A DNA stretch of 9,593 nucleotides from Burkholderiaceae bacterium (lineage in GTDB: Bacteria > Pseudomonadota > Gammaproteobacteria > Burkholderiales > Burkholderiaceae). Below are positions 1 through 5,705 of the stretch, piece after piece. The DNA is taken from positions 1-9,593 of the forward strand of contig JAGOCV010000146.1 in NCBI GenBank assembly GCA_017998575.1. Direction: 5' to 3'. The translations under genes and the position numbers were made by a program. The notes under the pieces were generated by a model. That model saw only the letters and a program-made list of their open reading frames with translations. It ran no database searches and was not told the DNA's origin. Numbering within the stretch: the first letter of the stretch is position 1; every line of letters begins with the position of its first letter.

Positions 1-25
1 GCCCATCCCCCGCCGGCCGGATCAC

Positions 26-53
26 AACAAGGACGCACTGGCGCGACCTTGTT
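26..53. promoter_or_regulatory. Inverted repeat upstream of the DUF736 gene
   Basis: AACAAGG at 26-32 and CCTTGTT at 47-53 form a perfect 7-bp inverted repeat around a 14-base spacer. It ends 21 bases before the start codon at 75. It could be an operator, or a stem in the 5' leader just before the ribosome binding site. No protein can be assigned to it from the sequence. Confidence 0.35.
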
Positions 54-74
54 CAACCCGAAAGGAGAAACATC

Positions 75-389
75 ATGGCTAACATCGGCACCTTCACCGC
101 AGAGAAAGACGGCTTCACCGGCACGCTTCGCACCCTGACGCTCAACGTCAAGGTCAAGCTGGTTCCCAACGACAAGGGCGACACCGAGAACGCCCCCGAC
201 TTCCACCTGCAAGCGGCTGGCCACGAAGTCGGCGCAGCGTGGAAGAAGACCAGCGAGGCCGGGCGGGAATACCTGTCCGTATCCATCGACGACCCTTCGT
301 TCCCGGCGACGGTCTATGCCCGCCTGATCGAGAACGAGGACGGCACGCACGACCTGATCTGGTCGCGCAACAAGCCGAAGGCGGCCTGA
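75..389 (+). CDS. DUF736 family protein
   Basis: A 104-aa protein of the DUF736 family, recognised by its N-terminal pattern [21 protein letters not shown], the central V-K-L-V-P-N/D-K segment, the D-P-S-F-P-A stretch and the ending L-I-W-S-R. The family is common on plasmids and on Tn4371-like conjugative elements, but its function is not known. The length is normal for the family and the gene looks intact. The start is well supported: an AAAGGAGAAA ribosome binding site lies just upstream of ATG 75. It has no signal peptide or membrane segment and should be cytoplasmic. It stands alone, upstream of a GC-rich gap, and the next gene runs in the opposite direction. The family assignment is confident; any role in element maintenance is only inferred from repeated association with such elements. 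Confidence 0.93.
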   Translation: MANIGTFTAEKDGFTGTLRTLTLNVKVKLVPNDKGDTENAPDFHLQAAGHEVGAAWKKTSEAGREYLSVSIDDPSFPATVYARLIENEDGTHDLIWSRNKPKAA

Positions 390-701
390 CAGCCGCTTAC
401 CGCGTCCCGCCCACTGCGGCGGGGCGCGATGCTGCTGATCGCAGCACCGCACGCGCAGGATTTCTGCTGCTGCCGCGTGCTGGATACGCCCGTCACCGCG
501 GGCCTGCATGCGTGCCTTGTGGCTCGCAATCCGTGTCAACGAGCGGTGTGTGGCGTGTCGGCGCTGTAAGCGCCGCCGGGCTTTCGGGCTTCGCCCCGTG
601 CCGGCAAGCCGTCACGGCCATCCGGCTTCAATCCCTCACGCCTTCGCGCCTGCGGCGCTGCGCGCTCCGCTTGCTGCAATTCAGTACCACACGCCAACGC
701 G
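390..701. other. GC-rich non-coding gap with several inverted repeats
   Basis: No convincing gene is seen in these 312 bases; the open frames here lack family resemblance and look like GC-rich shadows. Several inverted repeats are present: TGCTGC (430-435) with GCAGCA (441-446), GCACGCG (449-455) with CGCGTGC (474-480), and GGCGCT (560-565) with AGCGCC (569-574). None is followed by a clear run of T, so an intrinsic terminator for the DUF736 gene is not established. The first two are close enough to that gene's end to act as 3' stems in its mRNA. Confidence 0.5.
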
Positions 702-712
702 CTAAGGCGTGT
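689..712. terminator. Stem across the stop codon of the XRE gene
   Basis: ACACGCC (689-695) pairs with GGCGTGT (706-712) around a 10-base loop that contains the TAG stop (702-704, minus strand) of the XRE gene. It may end or stabilise the minus-strand transcript. There is no T tract beyond it on the minus strand, so it is only a weak terminator candidate. Confidence 0.25.
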
Positions 713-995
713 CGGGCTCTTCCAATATCGCCCTGAGTTCCTGGCGCACCTGTGCCAGCAATTCATCAGCTTCGCGGGTGCTGTCACCGGCATAAGCCAA
801 TGTGAGCAGCGTGAGCGGATGCACTTCCATGACCTCGCACAGATCGGCCAGCTTCTGGATGGTTGGGCTTTTCAGGTCGCGCTCCAGCGTGCTCATGTAG
901 GTGCGACTGGACACGTTGGAGAACGCTTCCTGGCTCAAACCACGCGCCTTCCTTACCGTCCGAATCGCCGCTGCCAATGAGTTCTTCGCTGCCAC
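702..995 (-). CDS. XRE-family helix-turn-helix transcriptional regulator
   Basis: A 97-aa DNA-binding protein with one Cro/C1-type (HTH_3) domain at about residues 8-62. The pattern includes AIRTVRKARGLSQEAF, then a turn, then SRTYMSTLERDLKSPTIQKL, typical of small single-domain XRE repressors. The C-terminal 30 residues are acidic and probably help dimerisation. The start is GTG at 995-993: an in-frame TAG sits immediately before it, so the frame cannot extend further. A weak GGGGAAA ribosome site lies upstream; an in-frame TTG five codons further in is less likely. The gene is transcribed away from DUF2958, and the two share an intergenic region with a dyad over face-to-face promoter-like sequences. 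Autorepression and control of the divergent leader are therefore likely but inferred. XRE family membership is confident; the targets are unknown. Confidence 0.9.
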   Translation of the reverse strand: MAAKNSLAAAIRTVRKARGLSQEAFSNVSSRTYMSTLERDLKSPTIQKLADLCEVMEVHPLTLLTLAYAGDSTREADELLAQVRQELRAILEEPDTP

Positions 996-1030
996 CTATG
1001 GTTTCCCCAAAAAACCAAGATGACAGCCCA

Positions 1031-1064
1031 TTGCGCCCTATAGGACTACAATCTATAGTGTTCA
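1031..1064. promoter_or_regulatory. Divergent promoter/operator between the XRE and DUF2958 genes
   Basis: Two copies of the self-palindromic hexamer CTATAG lie at 1038-1043 and 1053-1058, a 15-bp period. They coincide with -10-like boxes on both strands. On the plus strand TTGCGC (1031-1036), 17 bases, then TATAGT (1054-1059). On the minus strand TGAACA (1064-1059), 16 bases, then TATAGG (1042-1037). A dimeric XRE repressor binding here would cover both -10 boxes. The repeats are directly visible; promoter and operator function are inferred. Confidence 0.45.
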
Positions 1065-1065
1065 T

Positions 1066-1282
1066 TTGGTGGTGATGTTTTCCTTTTCCGTGCTTTTACG
1101 GAGATCCGCATCTGCGGATTTCCTCAGACCCAGGGAACCGCATCCGTGTCTTTCCTGACTTCCACCAATACGCCTTCGTGCCTCTCCGCTTTTGCGGCTT
1201 CGTGCGCTTGCGCATACGTGCATCCGTCCGCAGGCACAGATGCGCCTCGGCGATTGCGTGTGTTCGTGGAAGGGGCGCGGCC
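1066..1282 (+). promoter_or_regulatory. Long structured leader upstream of DUF2958
   Basis: About 217 bases separate the inferred transcription start from the TTG start of DUF2958. The stretch has a chain of short stems: TCCGT/ACGGA (1087-1102); GGAGATCCGCA/TGCGGATTTCC (1100-1110 with 1113-1123, one G-U pair); CCGC-TTTT-GCGG (1186-1197); TGCGC-TT-GCGCA (1203-1214). The first two share bases 1100-1102, so they exclude each other, as in attenuator-like leaders. An open frame from 1178 runs into DUF2958, but its upstream part is Arg/Cys-rich and unlike the family. No known riboswitch is recognised. Confidence 0.3.
1268..1275 (+). promoter_or_regulatory. Ribosome binding site deciding the TTG start of DUF2958
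   Basis: GGAAGGGG lies 7 bases before TTG 1283. The upstream in-frame ATG at 1178 would add 35 Arg/Cys-rich residues not expected for the DUF2958 family and has no comparable ribosome site, so TTG 1283 is preferred. Confidence 0.5.
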
Positions 1283-1630
1283 TTGACCACGCTTGTCACC
1301 GAGGAAGACCGGGTGCACCTACTGGCCCACGGCCTCACCCGCGCCGCAGGCCAGGAATGTGACCCGCTGCCCGTGGTGCGCCTGTTCACACCGGACGCAC
1401 ATGCGACCTGGCTATTGGCCGCGCTCGATCCGACCGATGGCGATACGGCCTACGGCCTGATCGACCTCGGGATCGGGATGCCTGCCCTGGCGACGGTGAA
1501 GCTGTCCGATCTGGCGTCCATCGTCGGGCCGCTCAAGCAGCCCGTGATACGAGATCGGTATTTCCAGCCGACGCGGCCGCTGTCGGAATACGTTCGACTG
1601 GCTCAGGAAAACGGTTCGATCACCGATTGA
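1283..1630 (+). CDS. DUF2958 domain-containing protein
   Basis: A 115-aa protein matching the DUF2958 family over nearly its whole length. The hallmark segments are DPLPVVRLFTPDAHATWLLA (about residues 26-45), the run Y-G-L-I-D-L-G-I-G-M-P, then V-K-L-S-D-L-A-S-I-V-G-P-L and the ending RDRYFQPTRPLSEYVRLA. The family is small, soluble and frequent on conjugative plasmids and ICEs; its biochemical role is not known. The start is an inferred TTG with a GGAAGGGG ribosome site 7 bases upstream, which gives the family's usual length; a longer ATG form from 1178 is possible but unlikely. The gene follows a long structured leader and precedes a 342-bp gap, so it is probably its own transcription unit. 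Transcription may be shared out with the divergent XRE gene through the CTATAG dyad. Confidence 0.88.
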   Translation: MTTLVTEEDRVHLLAHGLTRAAGQECDPLPVVRLFTPDAHATWLLAALDPTDGDTAYGLIDLGIGMPALATVKLSDLASIVGPLKQPVIRDRYFQPTRPLSEYVRLAQENGSITD

Positions 1631-1972
1631 CGCATTCCAGCGCGACCAGGCAAAAAGTATCGCATTGTGACTATTTCGGTCTTAGCCAAGACCTGGCAAG
1701 TCTTGATCCGCATGCTTGCACCAGGGTGGTGCGCTCCTGACCAAAACAGTCATGATGCCAGGCGCGAGATTCGGCACGGTGTTCAATGCTGCACCCCATT
1801 TCCGGGCGGTGCAGTCGTCGCATTTAGACGATTTCGGCAATGCACTGGAGCGAATCTGTCTTGACACCAGCAGTTAAAGCGTAACCCGAGTTTGATGACC
1901 ACTTGATGGCGATTCGATAGCTCCCGCACAGCGGAATTGTGGCGACGTTCCCAGAAACAGGGAGGTTTCGCC
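1631..1972. other. 342-bp gap with two hairpins and a possible promoter
   Basis: No recognisable gene is seen; the 65-aa frame from 1667 has no family resemblance. Two clear stems occur: CAAGAC (1687-1692) with GTCTTG (1700-1705), and GCACCA (1718-1723) with TGGTGC (1727-1732). Neither is followed by a T tract. A perfect TTGACA stands at 1861-1866, but the best -10 partner, TAACCC at 1882, is poor with a 15-base spacer. The stretch is visibly less GC-rich than its surroundings and probably holds the promoter of the DUF6499/DUF2285 gene. Confidence 0.45.
1861..1887 (+). promoter_or_regulatory. Possible promoter of the DUF6499/DUF2285 gene
   Basis: Consensus TTGACA at 1861-1866 is followed after 15 bases by TAACCC, a weak -10. 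It is placed about 90 bases before the start codon at 1973. The perfect -35 alone suggests either a promoter that needs an activator or a chance match. Confidence 0.25.
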
Positions 1973-2743
1973 ATGACTGACCGCAGCAGCCAACACTGGT
2001 ATCCCACGGCCGCGTATCTCTACACGCTGCACCTCGATGGCCCAGCGCTGGCTTGGGAGTATTTGCGCAGGAATCCAAGCTACCGGCGCGACTGGCTACG
2101 CCGGCGTCGCAAGCCTGATGCGGCGCAGGCCTGGGGCCTGCGCCTGCTGGAAGATCCCGGCCTGGATGCGCGCGACGCACATCCTGCTTGGTTCCCCGAT
2201 CACGATGCCGTGGTGCAGCTATACCCCGACGCCGACCCACCACCCGATGCGCATACCTTCGAGTTCTGGCGCATTCCTGGGCGCAAGCAACTGACCCACG
2301 ACGGCAAGCGCCTGGTGCTCGTATCGCATTGGCCAGGCTGCTGCGTTCGGCTGGCACTCGCACCCGACCTGGAAGATGGTTCGGCCTATCTCTACGCCAC
2401 ACGCGCCTGCGCCACGCCCTGTGCGCGCTACCGCACGCTCGCTGCGAAGCTGGATGCGCTATCTGCCGCAACCGTGGCCACGCCTGTGGCAACAGCCCGC
2501 TCCCGCCCCACGCCCGCCGCGCTGCTGGAACTGCATACCTTGCAAGCGCTCGACGCGACCCTCGCGGGAGCCTCCTTGCGCGAGGTGGGCGAAGGTCTGT
2601 TCGGCGCGGATGCCGTCGCGGCCGACTGGCACAAAGACAGTGCATTGCGTGCCCGCGTACGGCGGCTGGTACGCCGCGGCGATGAGCTGATGCACGGCGG
2701 CTACCGCCGACTAGCGCAGCTTCCAATGTTCCCGTCGCATTAG
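1973..2743 (+). CDS. DUF6499/DUF2285 two-domain protein, probable transcriptional regulator
   Basis: A 256-aa soluble protein. The N-terminal part, HWYPTAAYLYTLHLDGPALA followed by WEYLRRNPSYRRDW, is the DUF6499 transcriptional regulator-like domain (about residues 8-45). The C-terminal part, about residues 184-248, is a DUF2285 domain with the conserved run LREVGEGLFGADAVAADWHK and a basic helix ALRARVRRLVRRG that looks DNA-binding. A low-complexity Ala/Pro/Thr linker joins the two parts. Start ATG 1973 has a strong AGGGAGG site 7 bases upstream; an in-frame start at 1937 lacks this. Proteins of this type recur beside AlpA-like and RepA genes on Tn4371-like elements, and a regulatory role is usually presumed rather than shown. 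The gene is followed by two stem-loops, so it probably ends its own transcript before the AlpA-like gene. Confidence 0.88.
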   Translation: MTDRSSQHWYPTAAYLYTLHLDGPALAWEYLRRNPSYRRDWLRRRRKPDAAQAWGLRLLEDPGLDARDAHPAWFPDHDAVVQLYPDADPPPDAHTFEFWRIPGRKQLTHDGKRLVLVSHWPGCCVRLALAPDLEDGSAYLYATRACATPCARYRTLAAKLDALSAATVATPVATARSRPTPAALLELHTLQALDATLAGASLREVGEGLFGADAVAADWHKDSALRARVRRLVRRGDELMHGGYRRLAQLPMFPSH

Positions 2744-2744
2744 G

Positions 2745-2799
2745 GGGGACGTTTCTCGACCCGTGCGAATCGTCCCTTAGCAAGAAGCCTTGCTTTCTT
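2745..2799 (+). terminator. Double hairpin after the DUF2285 gene
   Basis: GGGACG (2746-2751) pairs with CGTCCC (2771-2776), and inside it TTC (2753-2755) pairs with GAA (2767-2769), directly after the TAG stop. A second stem, AGCAAG (2779-2784) with CTTGCT (2789-2794), is followed by TTCTT. The arrangement resembles an intrinsic terminator, though the T run is short and interrupted. Confidence 0.4.
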
Positions 2800-2854
2800 G
2801 AGAGTGCCTCTATCCGGCCGCGTGGTGTGGCCGGGCTTGATGGAGGTACATCCC

Positions 2855-3139
2855 ATGCGACCTGCTCCCTCGCGGCCTGCCGCCGCTGCCGTCACTGCGA
2901 CCTCGCAGCCTCAACGCTACCTGACAAACGACGAAGCCGCCGACTACCTGCGGCTGTCGCCGCGCACGCTGGAGAAGCAGCGGGTGATCGGCGGCGGCCC
3001 CAAGTTCCGCAAGTTCGGCCGCCGCGTCATGTACGCGGTGTCCGACCTCGATGCCTGGGCCGACCAGCGCAGCTACGAGGCCACGTCCGATCCCGAATAC
3101 GCCGAGCGCCACGCGGGCGACTACCGTGATGGCCGCTGA
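2855..3139 (+). CDS. AlpA/excisionase-like helix-turn-helix protein
   Basis: A 94-aa protein with a winged HTH_17-type domain at residues 22-60: YLTNDEAADYLRLSPRTLEK followed by a glycine turn and FRKFGRRVMY. This fold is shared by AlpA regulators, excisionases (recombination directionality factors) and many plasmid-borne activators. The Ala/Pro-rich first 20 residues look disordered and the last 25 are charged. Start ATG 2855 is chosen because GGAGGT lies 7 bases upstream; a longer frame from TTG 2798 has no ribosome site. The repA start follows the stop by 14-26 bases, so the two are likely co-transcribed. It could control repA expression or assist excision of the element; the sequence does not decide between these. 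No integrase gene is in the window to support an excisionase role. Confidence 0.88.
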   Translation: MRPAPSRPAAAAVTATSQPQRYLTNDEAADYLRLSPRTLEKQRVIGGGPKFRKFGRRVMYAVSDLDAWADQRSYEATSDPEYAERHAGDYRDGR

Positions 3140-3165
3140 TCGTCGGCGCGTGGGTGGCCTTCGCC

Positions 3166-4011
3166 ATGTCCAGCCCGCCAGGGCAAGCCTTGCCGCAGCG
3201 CGAACAGCTCGATCTGTTCCGCGCGCTGCCGGGCGACATGGCGCCACGCGATTCCCAGGACTTGATGGCCTTTCCGTTCTTCTCGCTTGCCAAGTCGCGG
3301 CGCACGGCGCCGATCGACTTCCGCAGCGGGAACGTCACCATTCGCGTGGAAGGCACGCAGGAGCACGGCATCGCAACGATATGGGATGCCGACGTGCTGA
3401 TATGGGCCGCCTCGCAGATCGTGGAGGCGCGCGACGCGGGCCTGCGCCCGTCGCGCTGGATACGCGCCACGCCTTACGAGATTTTGCGCTTCATCGGGCG
3501 CGGCACGTCCCTCAACGACTACCAGCGCCTGAAGGCCGCCCTCGACCGGCTGCAATCGACCACGGTGGCCACGTCCATCCGCGAAACCACGGGAAGGCGC
3601 TTGCATCGCTTCTCGTGGATCAACGAGTGGAAGGAACTCGCCGACGCCAGCGGCACCCCGCTGGGCATCGAGCTGATCTTGCCGGACTGGTTCTATGCCG
3701 GCGTGCTCGACGCCGCCCTGGTGCTGACCATCGACCCGGCCTATTTCCGCTTGAAGGGCGGTATCGAACGCTGGCTGTACCGCCTGGTGCGCAAGCATGG
3801 CGGGCGGCAGGAGCACGGCTGGCAATTCGACTTCCGACACCTGTACCGCAAATCCGGCAGCGCGGCCCGCTTCTCGGACTTCGCCTACGACGTGCGCGCC
3901 CTGGTGGCGCGGCAGTCGTTGCCCGGCTACGTCCTCGGCATCGAGCGGATGCCGGACGACAACACCGAGCTGCTGACCTTCCGGCCCGTGCCGCACGCGG
4001 CACGGGGATAA
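3166..4011 (+). CDS. repA: Replication initiator protein RepA (RPA family)
   Basis: A 281-aa protein of the RPA (replication initiator protein A) family. Characteristic stretches are QDLMAFPFFSLAKSRRTAPI, DFRSGNVTIRVEG, the highly conserved TIWDADVLIWAASQIVEARD, RATPYEILRFIGRG, DYQRLKAALDRLQSTTVATS and IDPAYFRLKGGIERWLYRLV near the middle to C-terminus. These initiators bind repeated sites at plasmid origins. On Tn4371-like ICEs they are thought to give the excised circle limited replication. ATG 3166 is preferred because GGGTGG lies 8 bases upstream; GTG 3154 in the same frame would add four residues. The length is normal and no break is seen. Downstream lie three direct repeats and an AT-rich tract that look like its target origin. 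It is preceded closely by the AlpA-like gene. The family call is firm; active replication is inferred. Confidence 0.93.
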   Translation: MSSPPGQALPQREQLDLFRALPGDMAPRDSQDLMAFPFFSLAKSRRTAPIDFRSGNVTIRVEGTQEHGIATIWDADVLIWAASQIVEARDAGLRPSRWIRATPYEILRFIGRGTSLNDYQRLKAALDRLQSTTVATSIRETTGRRLHRFSWINEWKELADASGTPLGIELILPDWFYAGVLDAALVLTIDPAYFRLKGGIERWLYRLVRKHGGRQEHGWQFDFRHLYRKSGSAARFSDFAYDVRALVARQSLPGYVLGIERMPDDNTELLTFRPVPHAARG

Positions 4012-4186
4012 CTGCGGGAGAACCTGTGGACGGCCTCGTGCTATCAGGAGTACCGGGTATCGTGCTATCAGGAGTACGACCCTCGTGCTATCAGGAGTAC
4101 GAAAACGCCGGAAAGCCAACAACGGCGCGGGTTTGCGTTCCCTCTAACTTACCTAACAAGAAATACATAACTTTTAGTAGAAGCGC
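4012..4186. other. Candidate replication origin (oriV)
   Basis: The region combines three perfect iterons (4036-4100) with an AT-rich stretch at 4141-4182 (12 G or C in 42 bases, about 29%, in otherwise GC-rich DNA). The AT tract would be the duplex-melting site. Only partial DnaA-box-like matches are seen (TGTGGA at 4025-4030), so dependence on DnaA is not shown. An alternative reading is that the repeats are operators for repA/parA expression or a partition centromere. Confidence 0.5.
4036..4100 (+). repeat. Three 18-bp iterons downstream of repA
   Basis: The sequence TCGTGCTATCAGGAGTAC occurs three times without mismatch at 4036-4053, 4060-4077 and 4083-4100, with spacers of 6 and 5 bases (periods 24 and 23). 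Each copy has a partial internal dyad (GTGCT with AGTAC). The location, 25 bases after the repA stop and before an AT-rich tract, is typical of iteron origins. Binding by RepA is inferred. Confidence 0.8.
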
Positions 4187-4215
4187 GCCGTTTCGGTGGA
4201 CAACCACGAAACGGC
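4187..4215. promoter_or_regulatory. Large inverted repeat upstream of parA
   Basis: GCCGTTTC-G-GTGG (4187-4199) and CCACGAAACGGC (4204-4215) form a 12-bp inverted repeat with one unpaired G and a 4-base loop ACAA. It ends 37 bases before the parA start. It could be the operator or centromere of the ParA/RHH system, or an RNA stem in the parA leader. A T-rich tail is lacking, so a terminator is unlikely. Confidence 0.55.
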
Positions 4216-4252
4216 ACGGCCAGGCCGGCTTTCCAGCTCGGAGGGCCGCGCC

Positions 4253-4891
4253 ATGATCTTCGCGTTTCTCAACCAGAAAGGCGGCGTCGGCAAGACCACG
4301 CTCGCCACGCACATCGCCGGCGAACTGGCGATGCGCGGCCTGCATGTCATCCTGCTGGATGCCGACCCGCAGGGGTCATCGCTCGACTGGACGCAGCGGC
4401 GTAGCCAGCAGGGCCTGCCCCGTCTGTTCAGCGCCGTGGGCCTTGCCCGCGAAACGCTGCATCAGGAAGCGCCAGAACTCGCCAGGCGGGCCGATCACAT
4501 CATCATCGACGGCCCGCCGCGCATCGCCGCCCTCGCGCGTTCCGCGCTGCTGGCGGCCGAGCGCGTGCTGATCCCCGTGCAGCCCAGCCCCTACGACGTA
4601 TGGGCTTCTGCCGAGATGGTCGCACTGATCCGCGAAGCACAGGTGTTCCGGCCAGCGCTGCGCGCGGCCTTCGTCATCAACCGGCGCGTCAGCACCACCA
4701 TCATCGGCAGGGAGGCACGGCAATCGCTGGCCGAACAGCCGCTGCCCGCGCTGCGCTCGGAGATCCACCAGCGCATCGTCTTTGCCGACAGCGTAGCCGC
4801 TGGCCGGCTCGCCCGCGAAACCGCGCCCGACAGCGCCGCTGCCCGCGAGATCGCCGCGCTCACCGACGAACTGCTGCGGTGGCCGACATGA
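4253..4891 (+). CDS. parA: ParA-family partition ATPase
   Basis: A 212-aa P-loop ATPase of the small ParA type. Residues 9-16, KGGVGKTT, form the deviant Walker A motif with the signature lysine K9; LLDADPQGSS at 34-43 is the Walker A-prime region; HIIIDGPP at 82-89 is Walker B. It lacks an N-terminal HTH domain, which fits the type Ib ParA class that works with a small RHH partner. ATG 4253 has GGAGGG 7 bases upstream; the longer frame from 4196 starts inside the inverted repeat and is rejected. It segregates DNA on the nucleoid by ATP-driven binding; here it would stabilise the excised element. Its stop overlaps the start of the next gene by ATGA. It is the first gene of the operon that runs to the relaxase. 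The length is normal and the motifs are intact. Confidence 0.94.
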   Translation: MIFAFLNQKGGVGKTTLATHIAGELAMRGLHVILLDADPQGSSLDWTQRRSQQGLPRLFSAVGLARETLHQEAPELARRADHIIIDGPPRIAALARSALLAAERVLIPVQPSPYDVWASAEMVALIREAQVFRPALRAAFVINRRVSTTIIGREARQSLAEQPLPALRSEIHQRIVFADSVAAGRLARETAPDSAAAREIAALTDELLRWPT

Positions 4892-5151
4892 CTGGGAAGC
4901 CACCACCACGCAGCAAGCGCGTCGGCATCGGTGCGCGTCCCCCAGCGAATCCGCACGCCGAAGCGTGGATTCGCCAGGGCGACGCAGATGCCGTGCAGAA
5001 AGGCGACCTCTACACCGCTCGACTGACGCTCGACATCACGCCCGCCATGCGGGCGCGCATCAAGGTGTCGGCCTTCACGCGAGGCGTGACCGTAGCCGAA
5101 CTGCTGCGCGACCTGCTGGAGCGGGAGTTTCCCCCGGAGGGCACGCCGTGA
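4888..5151 (+). CDS. Small ribbon-helix-helix-like partner of ParA
   Basis: An 87-aa basic protein. The first 40 residues are Pro/Arg/Gly-rich and probably disordered. The remainder, a predicted strand at YTARLTLDI (about 42-50) followed by helices TPAMRARIKVSAFTRG and TVAELLRDLLEREF, has the shape of a ribbon-helix-helix domain. Small RHH proteins (ParG and Omega types) are the usual centromere-binding partners of type Ib ParA. Homologues on such elements are often named only as ParB or hypothetical proteins. The start ATG overlaps the parA stop (ATGA), so translation is coupled and a joint role is likely. The fold is predicted by eye, not by a profile match. A general RHH regulator of the operon is the main alternative. 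The large inverted repeat upstream of parA is its most likely binding site. Confidence 0.72.
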   Translation: MTGKPPPRSKRVGIGARPPANPHAEAWIRQGDADAVQKGDLYTARLTLDITPAMRARIKVSAFTRGVTVAELLRDLLEREFPPEGTP

Positions 5152-5705
5152 ACGCATCCGCTTCGACCGCCCACACCCCCAAAGCAAGTGCGCCCACGGC
5201 TGCGCCGCCGCCGGCGCCTTCGACACTCGCCGGCCAGGCCGGCAACGTGCCGCTGACGCGCGTGGCGCTGGCCTACATCGAACCGCGCTTCAAGCTCTAC
5301 CTGCGCTTCGGCGAACCGGCGCGCACGCTCCAGCTCGACCGCTGGCGGCGCTGCGCCGTGTTCCTGCCGAACGCGGTTCTGTGCCGCATCCGTTGGCAGG
5401 CCAACGACTACGGCACGATCCGCTGGCAGCTCATGGTGATGCAGACCGCCACGCCGCTGGACGCCGTGCAGCGCATCCCCGGCGTGCAGCCGGGCGCGCG
5501 TCTGCTGCTGCACGCCGAAGGCGATGCCAACGTGCGCGCCGTGCTGGAACGCATCGACGGCATCGAGGCGCTGGGCATCGCAGCCGCAGACACATCGCCC
5601 GCGTACTGGCGCACGCTCGCGAACCGGCTCGCAGCGCGCTCGGCGCTACCCACATACACCGCAGAACGGCACGCCGCCTGGCTGGCCGGGAGGGCATTGC
5701 CATGA
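5148..5705 (+). CDS. DUF2840 domain-containing protein
   Basis: A 185-aa protein. After an Ala/Pro/Thr-rich leader of about 30 residues comes the DUF2840 core: VALAYIEPRFKLYLRFGEPA, LDRWRRCAVFLPNAVLCRIR and WQANDYGTIRWQLMVMQ (about residues 38-99), followed by a leucine/alanine-rich second half. The family is found almost only between parA and traF on Tn4371-like elements; its function is unknown. The start is GTG 5148, with GGAGGG 6 bases upstream, overlapping the previous stop as GTGA. Its own stop overlaps traF as ATGA. No signal peptide or membrane helix is seen. The position suggests a role in transfer or in regulation of transfer, but the sequence gives no direct clue. Family assignment is confident. 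Confidence 0.88.
   Translation: MNASASTAHTPKASAPTAAPPPAPSTLAGQAGNVPLTRVALAYIEPRFKLYLRFGEPARTLQLDRWRRCAVFLPNAVLCRIRWQANDYGTIRWQLMVMQTATPLDAVQRIPGVQPGARLLLHAEGDANVRAVLERIDGIEALGIAAADTSPAYWRTLANRLAARSALPTYTAERHAAWLAGRALP

Noticed and set aside
1178..1282. N-terminal extension of DUF2958 from ATG 1178
   Set aside because: The 35 extra residues are Arg/Cys-rich, overlap two hairpins and lack a ribosome site; TTG 1283 with GGAAGGGG gives the normal family length.
1824..2783. Long minus-strand frame (319 codons) opposite the DUF2285 gene
   Set aside because: Arg/Ala/His-rich with no family resemblance; it mirrors the DUF6499/DUF2285 gene, which has a strong ribosome site and recognisable domains.
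4025..4033. DnaA box near the iterons
   Set aside because: TGTGGACGG matches only the first six bases of the TGTGGATAA form; too weak to call.
4036..4100. Short CRISPR-like array
   Set aside because: The spacers between the three repeats are only 6 and 5 bases, far too short for CRISPR spacers; the layout is that of iterons.
3121..4122. Minus-strand frame of 333 codons opposite repA
   Set aside because: It covers repA antisense and the iterons, and has no recognisable domain.
3051..4256. Plus-strand frame of 401 codons across repA
   Set aside because: It is out of frame with repA, Arg/Pro-rich, and runs through the non-coding iterons; typical of a GC-rich shadow frame.
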